DNA of 27,509 nucleotides from Chloroflexota bacterium (lineage in GTDB: Bacteria > Chloroflexota > Dehalococcoidia > UBA2979): the NCBI GenBank assembly GCA_947446155.1, contig CANFFZ010000013.1, forward strand, positions 1-27,509, given 5' to 3'. Position 1 is the first letter of the stretch, and each line of letters begins with the position of its first letter. Below the pieces are notes generated by a model, which had not been told where the DNA came from, made no database searches, and saw only the letters and a list, made by a program, of their open reading frames with translations. A program made the position numbers and the translations under genes. This document shows positions 21,228-27,509 of the stretch, one piece after another.

Positions 21228-22015
21228 GCCGCGCCCTCGGCGTCCTCGGCGCGGAGTGCTGCGCGCACGGCGGCGGCCGTCGCGATGAACGCGGGGCTGG
21301 ATTCCTGCGCTTCGGCACGTGGACGTGGCAGGGGGACGTCGATGACCGCGCGTACGCGTCCGGGACGGCCGCTCATCACGACAACACGGTCGGAGAGCAG
21401 CACCGCCTCCGCCACGGAATGGGTGACGAACAGCACCGCGATGCGCTCCTGCTCCCAGATCCGGAGCAATTCGATCCGCATCGCCTCGCGCGATAGCTCG
21501 TCCAGCGCGCCGAACGGCTCGTCCATCAGCAGCAGTCGAGGGCGGTGTACCAGCGCCCGCGCGAGCGCCACCCGCTGGCGCATGCCACCGGAGAGGGCGC
21601 CCGGCCGGTAGCCCGCGAACTCCGCGATCCCCACCTGGTCGAGCAGCGCGCGCACCCGCTTCGGATCGTTCGCGCGCATCACATCGAGCGGTAGGCGGAC
21701 ATTCGCTGCGACGTCACGCCACGGGAGCAGCCCGGGGTCCTGCGCCACCAGTCCCAGTGCGTGCGCTCGTTGCGCCTCGGCTGGCGCCCCACCAAGTACC
21801 TCGATGCCCCCGGCCTGCGAGGCGAGGAGCCCCGCCACCAGCCGCAGCAGCGTGCTCTTGCCGCAGCCGGACGGGCCGACGATCGAGACGAACTCACCGG
21901 CCCCGACATCGAGGTCCACGCCGTCGAGCGCGAGCAACGTCCGGCCGTCCGCACCGGGGTAGCGGTGGGTGACGCCGCGCGCGGCGACCGCCGGATGGGG
22001 AGACGTTGAGGTCAC
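21224..22015 (-). CDS. ABC transporter ATP-binding protein (NitT/TauT family)
   Basis: 263 aa ATPase that powers the permease. Walker A GPSGCGKST (about 47-55), Q-loop LVAQDPGLLPWRD, signature LSGGMRQRVALARAL, Walker B LLLMDEPFGALDE and H-loop VTHSVAEA are all intact. GTG start at 22013-22015 with GGAAGG upstream. First gene of the leftward operon ATPase-permease-binding protein, divergent from the F420 reductase gene with 105 bases between. Confidence 0.95.
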   Translation of the reverse strand: MTSTSPHPAVAARGVTHRYPGADGRTLLALDGVDLDVGAGEFVSIVGPSGCGKSTLLRLVAGLLASQAGGIEVLGGAPAEAQRAHALGLVAQDPGLLPWRDVAANVRLPLDVMRANDPKRVRALLDQVGIAEFAGYRPGALSGGMRQRVALARALVHRPRLLLMDEPFGALDELSREAMRIELLRIWEQERIAVLFVTHSVAEAVLLSDRVVVMSGRPGRVRAVIDVPLPRPRAEAQESSPAFIATAAAVRAALRAEDAEGAA

Positions 22016-22120
22016 GGCGGGCCTTCCGCGAGTCGCGCGCTACGATCCGCGCAGCACGGATGATAGGCGCGACTCCCTCGGCGGGCGCGTACGACGACAC
22101 CGAGACACAGCGGAGGCCAC

Positions 22121-22789
22121 ATGCCCCACACCATCGCCCTCGTGGGCGGCACCGGGCCCGAAGGTCGCGGCCTGGCGACCCGGTTCGCCCTCGCCGGGCA
22201 TCGCGTCGTGATTGGCAGCCGCGAGGCCGCCCGCGGCGAGGCGGGCGCCGTCGAGGTGCTCACGGGCCTCGGCGCCCGCGCACGCGGCGAGGTGTCGGGC
22301 GCGGACAACGCCACCGCTGTCGCGGACGCCGACCTCGTGGTCGTCGTGGTGCCGTACGCCGCGCATCGCGCGACCCTCGAGGGGCTGCGGGACGCGCTGG
22401 CCGGGAAGATCGTGATCGACGCCGTCGTCCCGGTGGTATTCGACCGCGGGCCTCGACCCGTCGAGGTCGCGGACGGCTCTGCCACGGAGGAGGCGGCGGC
22501 GATCCTGCCCGCCTCGCGCGTCGTCGGCGCGTTCCACAACCTGTCGGCGGAGGTGCTGTTGGACCCAGACGCGGAGGTCGGCGCGGACGTCCTCGTGACC
22601 GGCGCGGACGCGGAGGCAAAGCAGACGGTGATGGCGCTTGCGGGCGAGATCGTGGGCGTACACGCCGTTGATGCCGGGCCGCTACGCTTCTCGCGCTTCG
22701 TGGAGCAGATCACGATCCTGTTGATCGGGATCAACGGTCGCTACAAGGCGCACACCGGTGTCCGCATCGCCGGCCTCGATTCGCACTAA
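22121..22789 (+). CDS. npdG: NADPH-dependent F420 reductase
   Basis: 222 aa Rossmann-fold protein that moves hydride between NADP(H) and coenzyme F420. Landmarks: IALVGGTGPEGRGLATRFAL for the nucleotide, VVIGSREAARG, VVPYAAHRATL, and the C-terminal FVEQITILLIGINGRYKAHTG typical of F420:NADP oxidoreductases. ATG at 22121 has GGAGG 4 bases upstream. Followed 27 bases later by cofE, so the pair is a small F420 operon. Confidence 0.92.
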   Translation: MPHTIALVGGTGPEGRGLATRFALAGHRVVIGSREAARGEAGAVEVLTGLGARARGEVSGADNATAVADADLVVVVVPYAAHRATLEGLRDALAGKIVIDAVVPVVFDRGPRPVEVADGSATEEAAAILPASRVVGAFHNLSAEVLLDPDAEVGADVLVTGADAEAKQTVMALAGEIVGVHAVDAGPLRFSRFVEQITILLIGINGRYKAHTGVRIAGLDSH

Positions 22790-22816
22790 GGCACGAGAAG
22801 AGACAGAGAGCACACC

Positions 22817-23575
22817 ATGGCCGTCCCCGAGTTCCGCGTAATCGGCCTGACCGGCATGCCGATGGTGCAGGCAGGTGACGACATCGCCGCGCAGATCGTC
22901 GATGCCGCCGCTCAGCAGGGCACGCCGATCGCCGCGGGCGACATCGTGGTGGTGACGCAGCGGATCGTCTCGAAGGCGGAGGGGCGCGTGGTACCCCTCG
23001 AAACGTTCGAGCCGAGCCCGTTCGCGCTCGCATACGCGACACGGTGGGAGAAAGATCCCCACGTCGTGGAGGCGGTGCTGCGCGAGTCGAAGCGAGTCAT
23101 CCGCCAGGTCGGACCGATCCTGATCACCGAGACACACCACGGCTTCAAGTGCGCGAACTCGGGCGTGGACGCCTCGAACGTCGGCGGCGAGGGACTCGTC
23201 TGCCTGCTGCCGGTCGACCCGGACGCCTCCTGCCGCACGATCCGCGACGCGATCCGCGCCCGCACCGGGCTCGAGGTCGCCGTGGTGATGTCGGACACCT
23301 TCGGGCGGCCGTGGCGCCTCGGCCAGACCAACATCGCGATCGGCGTCGCCGGGATGCTGCCGATGCGCGACTACGTGGGCAAGCCTGACCTCGACGGCCA
23401 CATCCTGCGCGTCACGATGATCTGCGACGCCGACGAAGTCGCCGGCGCGGGCGAGATGGTGATGGGCAAACTCGACGCCGTCCCCGCGGCGATCGTGCGC
23501 GGGTTCCCGTACCAGCCGGGCGAGGGATCCGCGCAGGAGATCGTGCGCGAACAGGCGCTCGACCTCTTCCCATAG
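22817..23575 (+). CDS. cofE: coenzyme F420-0:L-glutamate ligase
   Basis: Adds L-glutamates to F420-0 with GTP. 252 aa, the size of the stand-alone enzyme of archaea and Chloroflexi rather than the longer actinobacterial FbiB fusion. Landmarks: GDIVVVTQRIVSKAEGRVV, VVEAVLRESKRVIR, ITETHHGFKCANSGVDASN, GEGLVCLLPVDPD and MSDTFGRPWRLGQTNIAIG. The start MAVPEF follows a purine-rich AGAGACAGAGAG. Co-directional with npdG and the MFS gene. Confidence 0.96.
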   Translation: MAVPEFRVIGLTGMPMVQAGDDIAAQIVDAAAQQGTPIAAGDIVVVTQRIVSKAEGRVVPLETFEPSPFALAYATRWEKDPHVVEAVLRESKRVIRQVGPILITETHHGFKCANSGVDASNVGGEGLVCLLPVDPDASCRTIRDAIRARTGLEVAVVMSDTFGRPWRLGQTNIAIGVAGMLPMRDYVGKPDLDGHILRVTMICDADEVAGAGEMVMGKLDAVPAAIVRGFPYQPGEGSAQEIVREQALDLFP

Positions 23576-23580
23576 CCCTC

Positions 23581-24810
23581 GTGCCTCCCGCCGTGACCGA
23601 GGACGCTGCGCGTCGGGCGCTAGAGCGGAACCTGCGCATCCTCCCGTGGTGGTGGGCGACGCGCTGGATCTGGCTGGGCGAAGCGATCTGGGTGATCTAC
23701 CTCACCACCGAGCGCGGCCTGACGCTGGGCGAGGTGCTGCTGTTCCAGGCCGTGTACTCGGCAGTCGTGATCGCGGGCGAGGTCCCGACCGGGATGATGG
23801 CGGACCGCTGGGGGCGGCGGCTCAGCGTGATCCTCGGTTCCGTGGTCGCGGTCGGCGCGATGCTGACGTTCGGCCTCGGCCACACGATCCCGATCCTGCT
23901 CGTCTCCTACGCGATGTTCTCGATCGCGGACGCGCTGTTCTCCGGCGCGGACAGCGCGATCCTGTTTGACACGCTGAAGGGCCTCGGCCGCGACGCGGAG
24001 TTCACGCGCTGGCAGGCGCGCGAGCAGGTGATCGGCGGCGCGTCCACCGGCGTGTACACGCTGATCGGCGCACTGATGGTGCGCTGGGTGCCGCTATCGG
24101 TGCCGTTCGTCGTCTCGGGTTCGCTCTCGGTAGTCGGGGTCGTGCTCGCGTGGCGGCTCGTCGACCCACCACGCGAGGGCGAACGGCACTACTTCACGCG
24201 CATCGGCGTCCGCGCCGCGCGCGAGGTGCTCGGGCGCCGGACGCTACTGACGGCCGCACTGCTGATGGCGCTGGTGACGGCGGCGATCCAGTTGATGGGG
24301 GTCGCACAGCAGCCGGTCTTCCTGTCCTACGGCGTGCCGCTCTGGTCGCTCGGGTTGTTTGTCGGGGTGCAACTCGGCTTCTCCGCGGTGAGCGCGGCGA
24401 TCGCGGACCGTCTGGGCCGGCGCATCGGCCTCGTGATGATGTTTCTCTCGATGCCGCTCATCGCCTCCGTGGCGCTCCTCGGCGGGGTCGGCGGGGTGAT
24501 CTGGCTGTACCCGATCCTGATCATGCCTTCGCTCTCGTGGAACGTGCTGTGGCCGTACGTCTCGGACTACATCGCGCGGCGTGTCGACAACCACATCCGC
24601 GCGACGGCGCTCTCCGTTGCGTCGGTGCTCGTCCACCTCGTGTCGGTGGCGGTGCTGCCGCTGTTCGGGTTCGCGATTGACCGGCGGGGCATCGATGCCG
24701 GGCTGGCGATGGCCTCCTTGGGGATCGCCATCACCTCCCTCCTCGTGTTCCTCGTGTGGTGGCGCGCGGGCGATCACGTGTCCGCCGCCGCCGAGGCCCA
24801 CCCCGTCTAA
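23581..24810 (+). CDS. MFS transporter
   Basis: 409 aa with about twelve hydrophobic helices. The loop 2-3 signature GEVPTGMMADRWGRR and its half-repeat AAIADRLGRRIG identify the major facilitator superfamily. The N-terminal aromatic stretch ILPWWWATRWIWLG is distinctive. Direction and substrate are unknown. GTG start at 23581, 5 bases after cofE, suggests co-transcription, but a link with F420 is not shown. Confidence 0.92.
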   Translation: MPPAVTEDAARRALERNLRILPWWWATRWIWLGEAIWVIYLTTERGLTLGEVLLFQAVYSAVVIAGEVPTGMMADRWGRRLSVILGSVVAVGAMLTFGLGHTIPILLVSYAMFSIADALFSGADSAILFDTLKGLGRDAEFTRWQAREQVIGGASTGVYTLIGALMVRWVPLSVPFVVSGSLSVVGVVLAWRLVDPPREGERHYFTRIGVRAAREVLGRRTLLTAALLMALVTAAIQLMGVAQQPVFLSYGVPLWSLGLFVGVQLGFSAVSAAIADRLGRRIGLVMMFLSMPLIASVALLGGVGGVIWLYPILIMPSLSWNVLWPYVSDYIARRVDNHIRATALSVASVLVHLVSVAVLPLFGFAIDRRGIDAGLAMASLGIAITSLLVFLVWWRAGDHVSAAAEAHPV

Positions 24811-24842
24811 GCGCCGCCTCGACGGCCCGCGCACCGGGCGCG

Positions 24843-24848
24843 TACGCT
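24843..24848 (+). promoter_or_regulatory. -10 element of a leaderless-type promoter
   Basis: TACGCT ends 7 bases before the ATG at 24856, as at cobT and the lipoprotein gene. Confidence 0.35.
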
Positions 24849-24855
24849 CGTGGCG

Positions 24856-25122
24856 ATGGCCGAAGACGAGGACGGGCGCGCGGATCGCACTGACCCCGTG
24901 ACGCCGCGCGAACTGCTGCGCGGCGCACTGGTGGACGATGCCGACCCTCGATTCCCGCGCTGGCTCCCCCTCCCCGGGGCCCTGCTCGCGATCGGTTGGG
25001 CGGGATATCAGGCGGCGGCGATGGACGCGGGGTTCCTCCCCACGCTGCTCTGGCCGGGCCTCGCGATCCTCGCGCTGGTGACGGTGGCCACCTGGTTCGG
25101 GTGGCAACTGGAGATCGACTAG
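24856..25122 (+). CDS. small membrane protein of unknown function
   Basis: 88 aa. Acidic N-terminus (EDEDGRADRTD), an amphipathic region, then two likely membrane helices (GALLAIGWAGYQAAAM and LLWPGLAILALVTVATWFG) and a short tail. I do not recognise the family. Lies 45 bases after the MFS gene and 48 before holA, all in one direction. A GTG two codons upstream is an alternative start. Confidence 0.7.
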   Translation: MAEDEDGRADRTDPVTPRELLRGALVDDADPRFPRWLPLPGALLAIGWAGYQAAAMDAGFLPTLLWPGLAILALVTVATWFGWQLEID

Positions 25123-25170
25123 CACTCGACGCTGCGGTATCGAGGGCGCTGAGTCGCAACGGGGAGCCAC

Positions 25171-26214
25171 ATGCCGCTGCACGTGATCTACGGCGACGAC
25201 GACTTCACCGCCTCCGAGGCGCTAATCGCGCTGAAGGCGGCGCTGGATACCGATGGGTCGCTGGCCGCGAACACCAGCGTCCTCACCGGCCGGGGACTCA
25301 CGCCCTCCACGTTGCTCCAGCACGCCGCCGCCCTGCCCTTCCTCGCACCGTCCCGCCTCGTCGTTGTGGAAGGCCTCGTCACCGCGCTGGGCGGACGACG
25401 CGGGTCCGCAGACACCTGGCAGCCGCTGCTGGACTTCGTGCCCCAGATGCCGGAGACGAACCACGTCGTGCTGCTCGAACCACCGCCGAAGGCGGGCGAC
25501 CGTGACGCCGTCGGCAGCCACGCCCTCGTCACCGCGCTGAAGCGCATGCCGAACGTGACGGTCACGCAGTGCGCCGCGCTCAAGCCGTGGCGCAGCCGCG
25601 ACGGCGGCCCCAGCGAGGTCGAGGCGTGGACGGAGCGGCGGGCGCGCACGCGCGGGATCGCGATCGAGCGCGCGGGCGTCGGGCTGCTTGCGGACCTCGC
25701 GGGCACGAACCTGCGGATGATCGCGACGGAACTGGAGAAACTCGCGGCGTACACCGGCGGACGCCCGATCACCGCCGCCGATGTCGAAGCGCTCACACCG
25801 CTCGCACGCGAAGAGAGCATGTTCGAACTCGTCGACGCGGTGATCGAGGGGCGTGCGTCGCAAGCGCTCGTGATGCTGCGCCGCGTGCTCGAGGAGACCT
25901 CGGAGACGCCGATCGCAGTGATGAACCGCGTGGCGCGTCAGGTGCGCAACCTCGTGCGCGCGACCGAACTGATCGAGGCGCGCGCGAGTGAGCAGACGAT
26001 CGGCGAGGCGACCGGCGCACGCGGTTTCCCGTTGACGAAACTGCTGCGCCAAGCGCGGGCGACCTCCCGCTCCGCGGCGGAGGCCGCCCTGCGTGCCGTG
26101 GAAGCCGCTGACACGGAGATCAAGACCGGGAAGCGCACGGACACGCTGGCCCTCGAACTGCTGGTCGTCCACCTCGCCAGCCTCGCTGCGCCGGCTCGCG
26201 GCGCACGTCGCTAG
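25171..26214 (+). CDS. holA: DNA polymerase III delta subunit
   Basis: Clamp-loader subunit that opens the sliding clamp. 347 aa, normal for the family. N-terminal HVIYGDDDFTASEAL, RLVVVEGL for the Walker-B-like strand, AWTERRARTRGIAIERAG, LAGTNLRMIATELEKLAAYT, and the C-terminal collar pattern VMNRVARQVRNLVRATEL, characteristic of HolA. ATG at 25171 has GGGGAG 5 bases upstream. The next 186 bases to 26401 hold no clear gene. Confidence 0.94.
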   Translation: MPLHVIYGDDDFTASEALIALKAALDTDGSLAANTSVLTGRGLTPSTLLQHAAALPFLAPSRLVVVEGLVTALGGRRGSADTWQPLLDFVPQMPETNHVVLLEPPPKAGDRDAVGSHALVTALKRMPNVTVTQCAALKPWRSRDGGPSEVEAWTERRARTRGIAIERAGVGLLADLAGTNLRMIATELEKLAAYTGGRPITAADVEALTPLAREESMFELVDAVIEGRASQALVMLRRVLEETSETPIAVMNRVARQVRNLVRATELIEARASEQTIGEATGARGFPLTKLLRQARATSRSAAEAALRAVEAADTEIKTGKRTDTLALELLVVHLASLAAPARGARR

Positions 26215-26223
26215 CGCCATCTG

Positions 26224-26257
26224 TCACAACCCGGCCGTGCTCGATCGTGCGTTGTGA
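26224..26257. promoter_or_regulatory. inverted repeat TCACAAC-N20-GTTGTGA
   Basis: Perfect 7-bp arms 20 bases apart, just after holA and about 145-175 bases upstream of the exported protein gene. A candidate operator; no promoter could be assigned. Confidence 0.35.
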
Positions 26258-26367
26258 AACGAGCCAGCGTGAGCGTGGCAATTTCATCACACCGCGCGAT
26301 TCGCCCACAGACGCGACGGCTTATGGCGAACGGGCCCGTACTGCGTGCGTTTTCGCATGTGAGCACG

Positions 26368-26385
26368 GCCACCAATACCGGTGGC
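26368..26385 (+). promoter_or_regulatory. hairpin directly upstream of a ribosome binding site
   Basis: GCCACC-AATACC-GGTGGC, a 6-bp stem ending one base before the AGGAGG (26387-26392) of the exported protein gene. May tune initiation or protect the mRNA end. Confidence 0.4.
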
Positions 26386-26400
26386 GAGGAGGCAACAGCA

Positions 26401-27030
26401 ATGAATGTACTGAACACCACACGAATCTCGAAGAAGGCGCTGAGCGCCGGGATCGTCGCTGCGGCAATCCTCGGCGGCGGCGTATCGGAGGCCAGCGGAC
26501 TGGTGTCCGCGGACAGCCGCGCGGACGTAAACGCGCGGGTGTCCTCGACCACCATGCTCGACGCCACGATCGCGGGTCTCACCGACCTCGGTGCCACAGT
26601 CCGCGGCGACGCGGACGTCCGCGCGGACCTGCACACGGACACGGCCGCACAATTCGATCTCGGCGGCACGGGCGGGGTGAGTGTCACGGGGCAAGCAGCG
26701 AGCACAGCTGACGTGACCGTGCCCGCCCGGGTCACAGTCCTCGGGTCGGCCGCGGCCGATCTGCAGGCGACCTCGGCAGTGAACGCCGGCGCGACGGTCC
26801 TGGCCAGCGGTACAGCGCAGGGCAATAGCAGCACCAGCACGCCGGAAGCGAACACCAACGCGAACGCGCAGGTCGCCGCGAACGTCGGGGCCAACATCGG
26901 TGTGACAGGCGCCACCTCCAGCGGCACTTCCGCCACAGCGGCTGGCGACGCGTCGACGGACGTCACAGCGGGCCTGGACATTCCGGCCAAGCTCAAGGGC
27001 TCGAGCATGCTTGGGGTCTCGCTCCGCTAA
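26401..27030 (+). CDS. exported low-complexity Ala/Thr/Val-rich protein
   Basis: 209 aa. ATG at 26401 has AGGAGG 8 bases upstream and gives a clean signal peptide (RISKKALSAGIVAAAILGGG, cleavage probably near VSEASG). The mature chain is almost free of aromatic and Cys residues and alternates small/polar and aliphatic residues (VRGDADVRADLHTD, TADVTVPARVTVLGSAAADL), suggesting beta-rich or disordered repeats. A Ser/Thr/Asn linker follows, then an ATSSGTSATAAGDAS stretch and a short LKGSSMLGVSLR tail. The family is not recognised; a surface or matrix protein is the most natural guess. A strong hairpin follows the gene. Confidence 0.72.
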   Translation: MNVLNTTRISKKALSAGIVAAAILGGGVSEASGLVSADSRADVNARVSSTTMLDATIAGLTDLGATVRGDADVRADLHTDTAAQFDLGGTGGVSVTGQAASTADVTVPARVTVLGSAAADLQATSAVNAGATVLASGTAQGNSSTSTPEANTNANAQVAANVGANIGVTGATSSGTSATAAGDASTDVTAGLDIPAKLKGSSMLGVSLR

Positions 27031-27060
27031 CAGCGGGACTGAGCGCGACCTGAAGCGCGA

Positions 27061-27100
27061 CACAGACGAGGGGCGGCCCGTCGGCCGCCCCCCGTCTGTG
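27061..27100 (+). terminator. strong hairpin after the exported protein gene
   Basis: Two 18-base arms (27061-27078 and 27083-27100) pair with a single A:C mismatch around a CGTC loop. No T-run follows. It separates the exported protein gene from lexA. The next 90 bases show nothing recognisable. Confidence 0.75.
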
Positions 27101-27189
27101 CGTGCGTAGTGGCCTGAGCAATGCCTCCGGGATACCCCCGGGGCGTCGGGCCGCTAGGGGTGCGCGCAGGCGGAAGGTGCCGTCGGGTG

Positions 27190-27218
27190 TTGACGAGTTG
27201 ACAGAAGAGCGTTAGCGT
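27190..27218 (+). promoter_or_regulatory. predicted lexA promoter
   Basis: TTGACG (27190-27195), 17 bases, TAGCGT (27213-27218). The expected start, about 27225, lies just before a perfect palindrome. The resulting leader to lexA is about 185 bases with no gene seen in it. Confidence 0.5.
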
Positions 27219-27228
27219 TCCGAACAGA

Positions 27229-27249
27229 ACATCTGTGCCGCACAGATGT
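27229..27249. promoter_or_regulatory. perfect 9-3-9 palindrome at the lexA start region
   Basis: Arms ACATCTGTG and CACAGATGT separated by CCG. It overlaps or follows the predicted transcription start, where a LexA operator would be expected, but it is not the usual GAAC-N4-GTTC form. It holds CTGT-N5-ACAG, and GAACAGAAC lies directly upstream (27222-27230). It could also fold in the RNA. Confidence 0.55.
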
Positions 27250-27410
27250 CTCGCGGAGACCGACCGTGCCTCGATGGCTGGCCACCAGGCCCGCTTCGGT
27301 GGTGGGTTCGAGCGGCTGCGGGTGGGGGCAGGACGGACGGGAAGCCGGTCATCAAGCCGCGCGGCCCGCTTGGCGTGTACATCCGCGCCGTGGTGAAAGA
27401 GGGACGCGCC

Positions 27411-27509
27411 ATGTCGGACGGCCTGTCAGAGAAACAGCAGGACATCCTCCGCTTCCTGGAGGAGTTCATCACTGAACATGACTACCCGCCCAGCATCCGC
27501 GACATCCAG
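27411..27509 (+). CDS. lexA: LexA repressor, N-terminal part (3' cut by window edge)
   Basis: 33 codons are visible: MSDGLSEKQQDILRFLEEF then ITEHDYPPSIRDIQ, which is the start of the LexA winged helix-turn-helix (family: LTxRQxEILxFIxxxxxxxGYPPSVREI). LexA represses SOS genes until RecA stimulates its self-cleavage; the protease domain lies outside the window. ATG at 27411 has AGAGGGA upstream; an in-frame GTG six codons earlier is an alternative. A promoter and palindrome lie about 160-220 bases upstream. Confidence 0.85.
   Translation, partial: MSDGLSEKQQDILRFLEEFITEHDYPPSIRDIQ

Noticed and set aside
22015..22120. Thiamine (TPP) riboswitch for the NMT1-type ABC operon.
   Set aside because: The conserved CTGAGA and ACCTGA segments of the TPP aptamer are absent from the 105-base gap.
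26258..26400. c-di-GMP riboswitch upstream of the exported protein.
   Set aside because: GACGCGACGGC only loosely recalls the family; the GGCAAACC and receptor segments are missing.
1..27509. tRNA or rRNA genes, CRISPR arrays, insertion sequences or transposases.
   Set aside because: No cloverleaf with CCA-type ends, no regularly spaced repeats and no transposase-like ORF was found on reading both strands.

Overview
The window is GC-rich, densely coded bacterial chromosome. It carries coenzyme F420 genes (an NADPH:F420 reductase and cofE), citramalate-type isoleucine synthesis, late cobamide assembly, a flbD-motA remnant and many GTG starts. Together these fit a Chloroflexota genome best (possibly Dehalococcoidia-like). 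That placement is an inference; an actinobacterial relative cannot be excluded without a phylogeny.

Layout. 1-5016: branched-chain amino acid block with leuD (5' cut by the window edge), an APH-type kinase, leuB, a converging Nudix hydrolase, and cimA. A short Val/Ile-rich leader ORF with two hairpins precedes cimA. 5006-7165: a leftward OmpR-type response regulator and its histidine kinase. 7362-8405: a flagellar remnant (flbD and a motA whose 3' end is destroyed). 8543-10014: a CheY-like regulator and a NarL-type regulator interrupted by an in-frame TAG. 10115-11274: three small leftward genes, two zinc-ribbon proteins and one ABM-like protein. The right-hand zinc-ribbon gene lies under a c-di-AMP (ydaO-type) riboswitch, preceded by a near-consensus promoter with an operator-like palindrome. 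11652-12820: two translationally coupled GNAT acetyltransferases. 12924-15386: cobT-cobS-cobU. 15390-19246: an HtrA-like protease, a crotonase-family gene with an in-frame TAG, and a lipoprotein with a protease fold that has lost all three catalytic residues. 19271-22015: a NitT/TauT-type ABC importer, leftward. 22121-24810: NADPH:F420 reductase, cofE and an MFS transporter. 24856-26214: a small membrane protein and holA. 26401-27030: an exported low-complexity protein. 27411-end: the first 33 codons of lexA behind a promoter and a perfect 9-3-9 palindrome.

How the parts fit. LeuD/LeuB act in leucine synthesis, and by relaxed specificity in the citramalate route that CimA opens toward isoleucine, so a Val/Ile-rich leader ahead of cimA is a coherent attenuator. 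CobT/S/U attach the lower ligand and nucleotide loop of cobamides. The reductase and CofE serve the F420 cofactor pool. The 7.4-11.6 kb stretch is the most accessory-like part: flagellar debris, several response regulators, small zinc proteins and dense regulatory DNA.

The observations most worth follow-up are the cimA leader peptide, the c-di-AMP riboswitch ahead of an uncharacterised zinc-ribbon gene, two genes each interrupted by a single TAG with the conserved C-terminus still encoded in frame, the motA/response-regulator junction marked by a 28-bp repeat, and the dead-protease lipoprotein beside an apparently intact HtrA.
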